This document shows, piece by piece, positions 21,083 through 29,940 of a stretch of 53,588 bases of DNA (within the stretch, counting starts at the first letter, position 1; each line of letters begins with the position of its first letter). The stretch comes from a virus. The DNA lies in IMG/VR virus record IMGVR_UViG_3300025120_000071, positions 1-53,588 of that record, one strand, 5' to 3'. Both the position numbers and the translations under genes were made by a program. Under the pieces are notes generated by a model that saw nothing but the letters and a program-made list of their open reading frames with translations, was not told where the DNA came from and did not search any database.

Positions 21083-22351
21083 ATGGCATCTGGTCAAAAG
21101 CAACATTACATTAGTAAACAAGTACCTCCTTCAGCTTCTCCACGTACCGGCGGTAATCCGGGTGGCACTACTCTTACTGCACGAAGTCAGGCTGATACAA
21201 CTTCTTTGGGTGGTAAAAAAGCTACTGTTGTAGAAGAAAAAGTAAGTGGACATCTTAATAGAAGAAAAGTAAGACTTGTATATCCATTACATAATGATGT
21301 CAATCATCCAGCTAAAATTAAGTTTACTGCATATAAAGTTGATGCATATACAATTGACCCAAAGGCTTTAGCAGAAATATTTGATGTGCCATTGCTCGGT
21401 TGGGGCAATAGTAAAGCTATGACTATTAAAGAAAATAAAGCTCAAAAGCAGACTAAAGAAAAAATGAATTTGCCAGATGAATTAAGTGGTGTTCAAATGA
21501 GTGGCAGTGAACCGAAACCTCGAACTGCAACTGTTGGAGGTTCTGTAAATCCATTTGAAGTTGAAAGAGCGGTAATGGCTAAAAATGCTGAAGCAACTGC
21601 TGATGCAAGAAATGGCGCAAATATACCTGACACTACAAATGTAAAAGCTACTCCGGCCGATGGCGTTCCAATAATGGAATTATATTTTCCTCAATCGCTT
21701 ACATTCAATGATGATGTAAACTATAATCAAGTTGATCTTGGACCAGCAGGTCTAACAGGCCTTGCCGCAATTAATAATGGTAAGAGTCTATTAAATGCTG
21801 TAGGTAAAGGAATTAGCGAAGGGGTAGAATCTATATTTAACTTAGCAAGAGGTACATTATCAGCTGAAGCCGCGCAGGTGGCCGGTGCACGTGCAGCACA
21901 GTTTATACCAAAGGAAGGCGTGCGCGCGGCGATTACAACTGCGATTCAAACTGGAGTTAATCCCGGAACACGATTGCTTTTTGATAAACCAAACATTCGT
22001 CAGTTCTCATTTACATTTAAGTTAATTGCTACTTCTGCACAAGAAGCAAGTCAAATTGAAGCGATTATCAAAACATTTAGAATGGAAATGTATCCGGAAA
22101 CAATTAATATTGGTGCCGGTATTCCAGCAGGATATAAGTTTCCTAATTTGTTTAAGATAGAATTTAATATGAGAGGTGCTAATATGAAAGTACCAGCTTT
22201 ACAGTTTTGTTACTTACGAAGTGCACAAGCTTCATATAATGCCACTTCAATGACATTTCATGATGACGGTCATCCTACTGAAGTTGATCTTACTCTTGTA
22301 TTCCAAGAATACAGAGCACTGTCAAAACAAGATATTCAAGGCGGTTACTAA
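21083..22351 (+). CDS. gp48: baseplate tail tube cap gp48
   Basis: Sits on the hub and starts the tail tube together with gp54. The C-terminal half has the tube-fold pattern (FDKPNIRQFSFTFKLIATS, IIKTFRMEMYPE, FKIEFNMRG, VDLTLVFQEYRAL) and the N-terminal half has RRKVRLVYPLHNDV and PIMELYFPQSL. At 422 aa it is somewhat longer than T4 gp48 (364), with an Ala/Gly-rich insert (about 220-285). It is preceded by a late promoter and overlaps gp53 by one base. Confidence 0.75.
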   Translation: MASGQKQHYISKQVPPSASPRTGGNPGGTTLTARSQADTTSLGGKKATVVEEKVSGHLNRRKVRLVYPLHNDVNHPAKIKFTAYKVDAYTIDPKALAEIFDVPLLGWGNSKAMTIKENKAQKQTKEKMNLPDELSGVQMSGSEPKPRTATVGGSVNPFEVERAVMAKNAEATADARNGANIPDTTNVKATPADGVPIMELYFPQSLTFNDDVNYNQVDLGPAGLTGLAAINNGKSLLNAVGKGISEGVESIFNLARGTLSAEAAQVAGARAAQFIPKEGVRAAITTAIQTGVNPGTRLLFDKPNIRQFSFTFKLIATSAQEASQIEAIIKTFRMEMYPETINIGAGIPAGYKFPNLFKIEFNMRGANMKVPALQFCYLRSAQASYNATSMTFHDDGHPTEVDLTLVFQEYRALSKQDIQGGY

Positions 22352-23097
22352 TGCAATACTTCAATAAATTTCCTCGAGCTTTTTATATATTTGGAGACCA
22401 AGAAGCACAGGGCACTGGTAAGATATCCAGTGAACTCGTTCAAGATATATCAGCATATTCTGATGTGCTAGATCGTATTGCAGATAATGTGGCATTCCAT
22501 ACTTTTTATGATGTGCAAGAAGGAAATAGACCTGACCAGTGCTCTTATGATATATACGGTACACCTATTTACCATTGGACATTTTTTCTTTTAAATGACC
22601 ATTTAAGAAAGCAAGGTTGGCCAGTAACAAATGAAGAAATTATTAAAAGAGCAAAAATAGACTTTCCACATTTTACATATACAACTAAAGATTCATTAAC
22701 AAATACACATAAAGTAGGTGAAACTGTAGTTGGACTAAACACTGCTTCTAGAGGATCAGTGCTTCGTAGAAATTTAGATATTGGCCAAGTTACTGTGGCA
22801 GCGCAATCTGCATTTGCAATAGGTGAAGCAATAAGTAACGTATCTGCTGCTGTTAGTACTCAAACAGTTACTACAACCGGGGCATCTTTAGAATATCTTT
22901 CAGCACATCATTACGAGAATGGTAGTGGTGAAATAGTAGATATTGATCCAGCCGTTGGCCCCGGTGCACAGCTTACAGAAGTAACACATCTAGATAGATA
23001 CATAAAAGATAATGATAATCTAAAACAAATTAAAGTAGTAAAACCGGATCTTATTAATCAGGTAGTGGCACTCTTTAAACAGGCTATTAATTCATAA
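22351..23097 (+). CDS. gp53: baseplate wedge subunit gp53
   Basis: Recognised by the start YFNKFPRAFY, the middle IADNVAFHTFYDVQEGNRPD and the signature YGTPIYHWTFFLLND. gp53 joins the wedges around the hub. The 248 aa are close to T4 (196) with a short Ala-rich insert. Overlaps of one base on both sides show tight coupling to gp48 and the next hub gene. Confidence 0.8.
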   Translation: MQYFNKFPRAFYIFGDQEAQGTGKISSELVQDISAYSDVLDRIADNVAFHTFYDVQEGNRPDQCSYDIYGTPIYHWTFFLLNDHLRKQGWPVTNEEIIKRAKIDFPHFTYTTKDSLTNTHKVGETVVGLNTASRGSVLRRNLDIGQVTVAAQSAFAIGEAISNVSAAVSTQTVTTTGASLEYLSAHHYENGSGEIVDIDPAVGPGAQLTEVTHLDRYIKDNDNLKQIKVVKPDLINQVVALFKQAINS

Positions 23098-24449
23098 TGT
23101 CAAGTAATACCGAATCAGTAAAGGGTTATTCCCTTGAAAGTGTAATTATTAATTCTTCTCGATTTTTAGATCAAAATGGTTTAGAAATTTTAGGAGTAGT
23201 TACTGATATCGAAATATTTGAAAATATAGAAAACAATTACCTTACCGGCAAAATTGCTATTATTGACTCTATGAGACTCTATGATAGAATGGATTTTCAA
23301 GGCACAGAAACAATTACTATATTTCTAAACCAATCTGAAAATCCTAATATGCCTAAGTCAATATCTAAAAAGTTTATTGTACATAAAGTAATTTCTGCTA
23401 AGAAAAATAATGAATCAACAGAAGCTATCTTTTTGAACTTAATAGAATATTCAGAATATGAATCAAATCTTATAAATGTTAATCGTGCGTATAAAGGTAA
23501 TCCTCTTACGATTATGAAAGCTATTACCGAAGAATATCTTGGTAAAGGTATAAAAGAATTTACTTCTTCTAGTACATATCAAGATAAAATGAAAATGATT
23601 ATTCCCAATCTTTCACCGTTAAGAGCTTTATCTTGGATTAAATCACGACTTACTAATGCAAATGGATTACCTACATATTTGTTCTCTACATTTCAATCGG
23701 ATGATTTGTTCTATACAGATTTGAATGCAATGTTAACTCAAACCCCTGTTAATATAAAGTTGCCTTTCTTACATGGAAGTGCCGAAGGTTTTGCAGAAGT
23801 ACGAAATTCTCAAGAAATGATTCCTATAAAATCATATTCATTAGAAAATAATGATGATATGTATAGTCGAATAAGGGAAGGTGTAGTCGGAGCTAAATAT
23901 TCTTTCTATGATAGTTTAACAGGTAGATATAAAACGCATTCATTTGATATTGAGAATGATGCATTATCTCAACTTGAATTAAAAGAATACGAAAGAGTAA
24001 CATTTTCAAATAATTATGAGATCAATGAAAAAGCTATACAGAAATATGAATCAGAACACATATCACAATTTTCTCAATCCGGTGCTTTTGAAGATGGATC
24101 AAATCAATTTAAGTCTATAGATCAAGAAGGTGATGCAGAAGCACATAATAAAAAATCGATTGGTAAAGCATTAAAAAGTTTTCTTATTAAATCTCCTGTC
24201 AATATAGTAATTGATGGTAGAGGATTTATTTCCGGAGACTACCATAGAACAATCGGCAATACGGTAAGAGTATTATTCTTGGCTAATCGACCAGCAGATT
24301 CTGAATCCAAAATAGATACAAAGAAATCCGGTGACTATATCATATACGCAGCTAAGCATACACTTACTGCAGAAAAATATATGTTAACATTGCAGTGTGT
24401 AAAAATATCTTCATATAAAGAAGACTCAATTCTAGGAATATTATCATGA
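23097..24449 (+). CDS. baseplate hub protein, gp27-like
   Basis: A 450-aa protein just before the gp5-like gene. The beginning has beta strands of the kind in hub proteins (YSLESVIINSSRFL, LEILGVVTDIEIFENIENN, LTGKIAIIDSMRLYD). Later segments (KYSFYDSLTGRYKTHSF, IVIDGRGFISGDYHRTIGNTVRVLF, YIIYAAKHTL) fit the gp27/gpD fold that forms the trimeric hub ring. T4 gp27 is 391 aa. The position between gp53 and gp5 supports the call, which is inferred from pattern and context. Confidence 0.65.
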   Translation: MSSNTESVKGYSLESVIINSSRFLDQNGLEILGVVTDIEIFENIENNYLTGKIAIIDSMRLYDRMDFQGTETITIFLNQSENPNMPKSISKKFIVHKVISAKKNNESTEAIFLNLIEYSEYESNLINVNRAYKGNPLTIMKAITEEYLGKGIKEFTSSSTYQDKMKMIIPNLSPLRALSWIKSRLTNANGLPTYLFSTFQSDDLFYTDLNAMLTQTPVNIKLPFLHGSAEGFAEVRNSQEMIPIKSYSLENNDDMYSRIREGVVGAKYSFYDSLTGRYKTHSFDIENDALSQLELKEYERVTFSNNYEINEKAIQKYESEHISQFSQSGAFEDGSNQFKSIDQEGDAEAHNKKSIGKALKSFLIKSPVNIVIDGRGFISGDYHRTIGNTVRVLFLANRPADSESKIDTKKSGDYIIYAAKHTLTAEKYMLTLQCVKISSYKEDSILGILS

Positions 24450-25339
24450 AGTATTATGGTGACAATACTCGATGGTTTATGGGAACAGTGGTTAATATTA
24501 ATGATCCATTGGAACTTGGCAGAATTAAAGTAAGAATCTTTGGTATGCATACTCATAATACAGCTCATATTGAAGATGGCGATTTACCGTGGGCTCAAGT
24601 TGTAATACCAGTAACAGAAGGTGGATCTTCTGGTATCGGTACTAATATCGGTATAAAAGTACAAGCTCAAGTGTATGGTGTCTTTATGGATGGTAAGGAT
24701 TCTCAATTGCCACTAGTACTTGGATCTGTTCCAAAATATGAAAGACCTATTACTACTCAAATGCTCGATACTGAATCAACAGTAGCAGATCAGTTACAAC
24801 ATGATGAAAGAGTACATTATCCACCTGGGATTGGCCCTATCGATAATACTGATGTTGATAATAGATATCTTGTTGGAGCTGACAATATTGAAAAGGCATT
24901 TAACTTTTTTCTTACAAAAGAAGGTGGTGGATTCGAACCGCATGTAGCATGTGGTATTCTAGGAAATTTCTATATCGAATCCGGTGCATCAATGTCTGGC
25001 GGAGACTTAAATACTATTGCTCAGTCTGCACCGCCTGAAAGATCATTTGGTATAGCGCAATGGAACTCATCTTCGAATGCAGGATATCGATATCAGAATC
25101 TACAATCATTTGCAGCCGAACGTAACTTATCATGGACTACTTTATATGCGCAATTGCTTTTTACAATTAAAGAATTAAATGATCACAAAACATATTACAA
25201 ATACGCAGAGCTAAAGAAAGCTAAGACAATCGAGGAAGCTACCTTTATATTTGAATCACGATTTGAGAATCCAAAGATTAAAAAACAAAAAGAAAGAGTG
25301 GAAGCTGCAGAAGAAATATATAGGAGACTGTGTACATAA
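24446..25339 (+). CDS. gp5-like tail hub protein with OB fold and tail lysozyme domain
   Basis: Residues 1 to about 95 form a gp5-type OB fold (WFMGTVVNINDPLELGRIKVRIFG, then LPLVLGSVP). Residues 144-297 match the phage tail lysozyme (Phage_lysozyme2) pattern: AFNFFLTKEGGGFEPHVACG, ILGNFYIESGASM with E at about 177 as likely catalytic residue, SFGIAQWNSS, and YAQLLFTIKEL. It would cut peptidoglycan during DNA entry. Unlike T4 gp5 (575 aa) it has no beta-helix needle; the needle-like repeats are in the gene at 27450. It overlaps both neighbours. Confidence 0.75.
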   Translation: MKYYGDNTRWFMGTVVNINDPLELGRIKVRIFGMHTHNTAHIEDGDLPWAQVVIPVTEGGSSGIGTNIGIKVQAQVYGVFMDGKDSQLPLVLGSVPKYERPITTQMLDTESTVADQLQHDERVHYPPGIGPIDNTDVDNRYLVGADNIEKAFNFFLTKEGGGFEPHVACGILGNFYIESGASMSGGDLNTIAQSAPPERSFGIAQWNSSSNAGYRYQNLQSFAAERNLSWTTLYAQLLFTIKELNDHKTYYKYAELKKAKTIEEATFIFESRFENPKIKKQKERVEAAEEIYRRLCT

Positions 25340-27450
25340 TGGCTATTGTAGTAGATAGAGATGGGAATCCTATTAATGGGAATCAATTAAAACCTGTTAA
25401 ACGTGTTCCTCTTAAGAATAAACAGAAAGAAGTAAGAGAATTGTCTGCTACAGAAAAGGCAGCAGTAAAAGCACGTGAAAGACAAGCACTTAAATTATTT
25501 TCTGAATTTGCATCAGGTTCTGCAACCTTCGGTCAAACTGTTTCTGGATTTAAATCAATAGCAGAATCTGCAAAGCCACGCGGTAAGAAAAAAGATCCTA
25601 CACCATCTCAGATGGGTGCATCTGTACCAAAAGTTGCAACTGTATCAGTGCCTACTCAGAAAAGCGCGATTGATACTCTTACAGCTCGATCCACTCGATC
25701 TGATGTAGTAGTAGATCAAATCATAGCTGATGGTAGTCCAAAAGGTATTGAGAAAGCGTTAACCGAAGCAAAAGCTTTATCACCGGCAATGATTAAAGAT
25801 GCGGTGAATCAGGCTAATAGTGCAGCAAATGATCCAGTTGCACAAGAAAAATTTAGAGAAATAGGTTTAGATCCTATGGCAGTGTCTGCTTTAGTAAGTA
25901 AAATTGATGCTGATGCTTTGACTGCAACAGTACAACCGGATCATAGTAACCAAGCTGTAACTGAAGTAAAAGATATTGCCTCTAAACAAATGGCTACTCT
26001 TGACAATCCGTTTGGTTCTTTCAAATCAAAGATTGCAGATCCTAAATTAGGTATTAAAGTTGGTGATCCAATGGCTCAGAGTAGTGGTACAGTTGATAAC
26101 TTACTTTCGAGATTTAAAGCTAACACCGGTACCGCTGGTGGAGCGGGGTTCGGAGCAATTACAGATGTTATTGAAAAAAACAAGTTCGGAGCAATCGGAG
26201 TTGATAAAGCAAATATGATGGGTAACATTGCAGCTTCGACTCAAGGCATACCTACAATAAAAGAACTTGGAGTTGAAATTCCTGGTGCTATCGGTGGCAT
26301 TGATCAGACAACTAGTATTGATATACCTGATATTGTTAACAAGGGCGGATTTACTCAATTATCTGATGTGATTGAAGACGGTCCAATAATGAATACAAAG
26401 CCATCAACACCTATACAAGAAGTAGGTGCAATTACTTCAGGTGCTGCATCTCCTTCACCTCTATATACAAAAGTGCATAGTGTAGAAGAATTAATTCTTG
26501 ATTTAAAATCAGTAAGAAGAGAATATCATACGCTTACTGTTGAATGGACAGGATCTGCTGCAGATCGATCTGTAATACCAAAACAATTCAATGATATTAT
26601 GAAAGCATTTTATGAAGCAATACCTGAAGCAAAGACTTTAGCAGAACAAAAGAAAAATAGTCCCGGTCATTTCTTTATTGAGAAAGACGGTACTGTAACT
26701 CGAATGCTACCACTCGAAGAGTTCGGTGTTTATCCATTAGGTGATCAGTCTGCAGACCTTCAGAAGACAGCAAACAACCTATTAAAATATGGTGTAAATG
26801 TTATCTTCGATGCAGGACATGCAGTGCCGGCTGGAGAAAAAACTAGTTCTACATATAGTCCTCAATCAATTAACGAAGCTCAATATAATTCATTTAAGAT
26901 GATTGCATCTGCATTCCTCCATGTCAATCCCGGAGGTAGAGCACTGGGTTGGGATGAAATCTTTGGTCCACATACAGGCCCAGGTTTTAATGTTCCTGAT
27001 TATATGAGATCACTAGGAGCTAAGATTGGTAAACCTTATATACCAAAGAGAACACCGAAAGTAGAAACAACTGCAGCAGCTGCAGCTGATCGTATTGATT
27101 TAGCATTTCGTATTAGTCGATTATCATATGATTATGAAAGGAATAAATATACTGCAACAAGGACAGAGTTTGGAGTTTCTCAACAGTTTGAATCGATTAC
27201 AGAAGCTATTTCATATGCTTACTTTCCAGAATCAAGGCATGATTTTGCAACAAAGTATAGTGAACCAAATGTTGCATTTGTTAAAATACAAGAGCTCGGT
27301 ATATTAAAAGGTGCAATTGAAAACAATATTGTGCTACCAAGAAATAGTAATCTATATGACGAAGCACATAGACAATATAATGTTAATCTTGCAGCATCAT
27401 CAGAAGCTAATATTGCTGCGGTAGAAGACGGATTTGGAGGAGGCGATTAA
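25339..27450 (+). CDS. large tail protein with amidase-like (PGRP/Amidase_2) domain
   Basis: The start is ATG 25339, overlapping the previous stop. The first 370 residues are low in structure (Ala, Thr and Lys rich). Residues about 375-550 resemble the Amidase_2/PGRP fold: GHFFIEKDGTVTRML (about 443-457) matches the central HxxIdrdGtv strand, and GPHTGPGFNVPDYM (about 542-555) matches the C-terminal ligand loop. At the first ligand site (LTVEWTGS, about 399) Glu or Trp seems to replace the usual His, so activity is doubtful. It lies between the gp5-like and spike-like genes, so it belongs to the cell-wall-piercing part of the tail. Confidence 0.6.
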   Translation: MAIVVDRDGNPINGNQLKPVKRVPLKNKQKEVRELSATEKAAVKARERQALKLFSEFASGSATFGQTVSGFKSIAESAKPRGKKKDPTPSQMGASVPKVATVSVPTQKSAIDTLTARSTRSDVVVDQIIADGSPKGIEKALTEAKALSPAMIKDAVNQANSAANDPVAQEKFREIGLDPMAVSALVSKIDADALTATVQPDHSNQAVTEVKDIASKQMATLDNPFGSFKSKIADPKLGIKVGDPMAQSSGTVDNLLSRFKANTGTAGGAGFGAITDVIEKNKFGAIGVDKANMMGNIAASTQGIPTIKELGVEIPGAIGGIDQTTSIDIPDIVNKGGFTQLSDVIEDGPIMNTKPSTPIQEVGAITSGAASPSPLYTKVHSVEELILDLKSVRREYHTLTVEWTGSAADRSVIPKQFNDIMKAFYEAIPEAKTLAEQKKNSPGHFFIEKDGTVTRMLPLEEFGVYPLGDQSADLQKTANNLLKYGVNVIFDAGHAVPAGEKTSSTYSPQSINEAQYNSFKMIASAFLHVNPGGRALGWDEIFGPHTGPGFNVPDYMRSLGAKIGKPYIPKRTPKVETTAAAAADRIDLAFRISRLSYDYERNKYTATRTEFGVSQQFESITEAISYAYFPESRHDFATKYSEPNVAFVKIQELGILKGAIENNIVLPRNSNLYDEAHRQYNVNLAASSEANIAAVEDGFGGGD

Positions 27451-29462
27451 TGCCAACACCTAGTGATGAACAACTAAAAGCCAAAGTCGGATCACTTGCC
27501 GAAACTCAAGGCATTCAACATGATGGATTCTTTGATCCAACTGGCCCGTATCCTCGTAGAGAGTACTCTGGCACTCAGCAAACTAACCGTGCTGCACGTG
27601 GTATTGATGAGAATAGGCTAAAGCTTGGTGGCGGTGCAGAGCGTTTAGATCTCGAGATCGATGACTTCCCAGCATCTGAATATACAAAGAATCAAGTAAG
27701 AGAATTTGTATCCGGCCATGTAACAGAATATGATGATACACCTGGCCGTAATCGTATCCTTATCAAACATTCGTCTGGTACCGGTATTGATATGTTACCT
27801 GATGGATCTATTATTATTAACTCTACACGTAATACTATTCGTATTAGTGCTGGTGATGAAAAGGTTATTATCGAAGGTGATGGTGATATACAATATAATG
27901 GTAATCTGAATCTCAGTGTAAAAGGTGATTATACTCTTAAAGTTGGTGGTGACTATAATGTAGAAGTCGGTGCTGACCATGTCGAAGATATTAAAGGTGC
28001 ATACCGTCAAGACATTAATAAGAACTTCCAATCATTAGTAAATAAGAATGTATCACAACAGATTACTGGTAATAAGACAGAGTTTATACACGGTAGCCTT
28101 GATACAATGATTAAGTCAAACGAAACACATATCGTAAGTGGTGCAGTTGACTACAATACAAAAGGTATATTAAGGACTACATCGCAGACTGAAGCAATCC
28201 TTACTTCTCCGAGTATTAATATTGATGCAAAAAGTCTTCTTGTTGCAGGGGACTCAGGCACAATAGGTGGTGAGAACATAGTGATGTACAACTATAACAT
28301 GTATACAGGACATTCAATTACTGCAGGTGATACTGTAACTGTACCAACAGTATATGGTGATCTGCAGGGTACAGCGACTCAAGCTATGAAATCAAACGAA
28401 GCAGGTTATCACCCATCAAGTGGATCACATGCTGGCTCTGGTTATGGCTACTCTGCTTCGTCAACATCGGTAGATGCAAAGGCTACTGTATTACCAACCA
28501 ATACGATTATGAATTCATTGATTCATGAAGGTGAGATGGCGGCTAAGGTGATTAATCTTGATCCGGGCAATGTCCTTTATAATATGATTAATCGAGTTGC
28601 AGACTACGCCGGTGTATCAGAAAGAACACTTGATCTACCAGAAATCAGATCTAAGTTAAGAGATATACTGAATCAAGTTAATGAAACATTTATTGGTGCA
28701 GTTGTTTCAGAAGGTACACTATCGCCTGAATATGGTAATGGTACACCGTCAGAAGTTAAACGAATTGTAAAGAATGATGCTACTCCAAGATATGTAAGAG
28801 GCAAACAGGTTATTGGTAAGAGTGTCGGTGCAGAAGCTAAACGATTCAAAGGAAAAGTACAGAATGTAACCGAAACATTATCTGTAGATCCACAATATGA
28901 TCCTCGCCTATACGATATCGATACTACTACTGAATTACAAAAGGGAGTACGTATTGCACGGTTCCTTGGTAGTTATGGAGATAGAGCTAACTTTGATCAT
29001 GTAACAACTAATGCAGATAGACAAGAAATTGCAAAACATCTTGTACCACATGCAAATCTATTAAGAGAATTTATGGATGATGGTGACTTATTTGAAGATT
29101 ACCGTTTATCTGTCGCAGAGGGGATATATGTTCCATCGAGTGGAGAAACTATTACCACCGATGGTATCAATGATCTCAAGTCACAAGGTCGTGCGGTTGT
29201 TTATGAACTATATGGCCTTAACGGTACGAGTGCACACGAGAAGGCATTTGATCTAGCAACATGGTGGAAAGACAGTTTAAAGTTTGAAAAAATGATACTT
29301 GACTATGATACCTATGATCCAGACGGAGCATTGAATACGCAGATCATTATAATCATGCCAAAGTTTGAAGCAGGCGGTTACACCGCAACTTATAAGAATG
29401 AGATTGAAACTCGATTTAATAATGTAGTACAAAGCACAAATGAACTAATTGAATGTCGCTGA
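27450..29462 (+). CDS. tail spike/needle-like protein with gp5 C-terminal type repeats
   Basis: After a short N-terminal region, residues about 85-220 carry the regular strand repeats of the gp5/VgrG needle (IDMLPDGSIIINST, GDIQYNGNLNLSVKGD, YTLKVGGDYNVEVGAD). A linker rich in Gly/Ser follows (about 320-345). The last 200 residues (HLVPHANLLREFMDDGD, SQGRAVVYELYGLNG, SLKFEKMILDYD) loosely recall an M15-type peptidase layout but lack its zinc ligands. It probably makes the membrane-piercing needle that T4 carries on gp5 itself. It is coupled by a TAATG overlap to the amidase-like gene. Confidence 0.6.
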   Translation: MPTPSDEQLKAKVGSLAETQGIQHDGFFDPTGPYPRREYSGTQQTNRAARGIDENRLKLGGGAERLDLEIDDFPASEYTKNQVREFVSGHVTEYDDTPGRNRILIKHSSGTGIDMLPDGSIIINSTRNTIRISAGDEKVIIEGDGDIQYNGNLNLSVKGDYTLKVGGDYNVEVGADHVEDIKGAYRQDINKNFQSLVNKNVSQQITGNKTEFIHGSLDTMIKSNETHIVSGAVDYNTKGILRTTSQTEAILTSPSINIDAKSLLVAGDSGTIGGENIVMYNYNMYTGHSITAGDTVTVPTVYGDLQGTATQAMKSNEAGYHPSSGSHAGSGYGYSASSTSVDAKATVLPTNTIMNSLIHEGEMAAKVINLDPGNVLYNMINRVADYAGVSERTLDLPEIRSKLRDILNQVNETFIGAVVSEGTLSPEYGNGTPSEVKRIVKNDATPRYVRGKQVIGKSVGAEAKRFKGKVQNVTETLSVDPQYDPRLYDIDTTTELQKGVRIARFLGSYGDRANFDHVTTNADRQEIAKHLVPHANLLREFMDDGDLFEDYRLSVAEGIYVPSSGETITTDGINDLKSQGRAVVYELYGLNGTSAHEKAFDLATWWKDSLKFEKMILDYDTYDPDGALNTQIIIIMPKFEAGGYTATYKNEIETRFNNVVQSTNELIECR

Positions 29463-29469
29463 GTTTCGA

Positions 29470-29477
29470 TATAAATA
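29470..29477 (+). promoter_or_regulatory. T4-type late promoter (gp25-gp6-gp7 unit)
   Basis: Exact TATAAATA eight bases after the previous stop and 18 bases before the gp25 start, with ACGGAG between. It would give gp25 and gp6 their own late transcript. Confidence 0.75.
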
Positions 29478-29495
29478 GGATTACGGAGATTTAAT

Positions 29496-29939
29496 ATGCC
29501 AGTAAAAGCTTTTTCGATTGAAGACGGTAACACCAATATCAAGAGTCTAATTGGAGCTCGTAAAGCTTCATATCTAGATATGGACCTTTCATTTGCGGCA
29601 AAGCCGGCTGGCGATCTATACAAGAAATCAAATGCAGCTGCTGTTAAACAAGCTGTAAAGACTTTATTAATGACAAATCAAATGGAAAAACCGTTTGATA
29701 CATCTTTTGGTGGTAACCTTTCAGACTTTATGTTTGAAACAGATACTGAGATTGATGCTAATGAAATAGCAGATAGAATTATTGAAACCGTACATAGACA
29801 TGAGCCAAGAGCTCGAATATTAGATGTTGATGTTACTCTTAGAGCAAGTACTAATGAGGTAAGAGTTACAGTTACATTTCAGATAGTTGCAACTAGCGAA
29901 GTTGTTGAACTTGAGTTTCCATTAGCAAGGTTAAGATAA
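29496..29939 (+). CDS. gp25: baseplate wedge subunit gp25
   Basis: GPW/gp25 family protein that joins the wedge to the sheath. The family core HRHEPRARI (EPR motif, about residues 96-104) is present, as is DLSFAAKPAGDLY near the N-terminus and the VTFQIVATSEVVEL end. At 147 aa it is close to T4 gp25 (132). It is followed two bases later by gp6, its wedge partner. Confidence 0.88.
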   Translation: MPVKAFSIEDGNTNIKSLIGARKASYLDMDLSFAAKPAGDLYKKSNAAAVKQAVKTLLMTNQMEKPFDTSFGGNLSDFMFETDTEIDANEIADRIIETVHRHEPRARILDVDVTLRASTNEVRVTVTFQIVATSEVVELEFPLARLR

Positions 29940-29940
29940 C

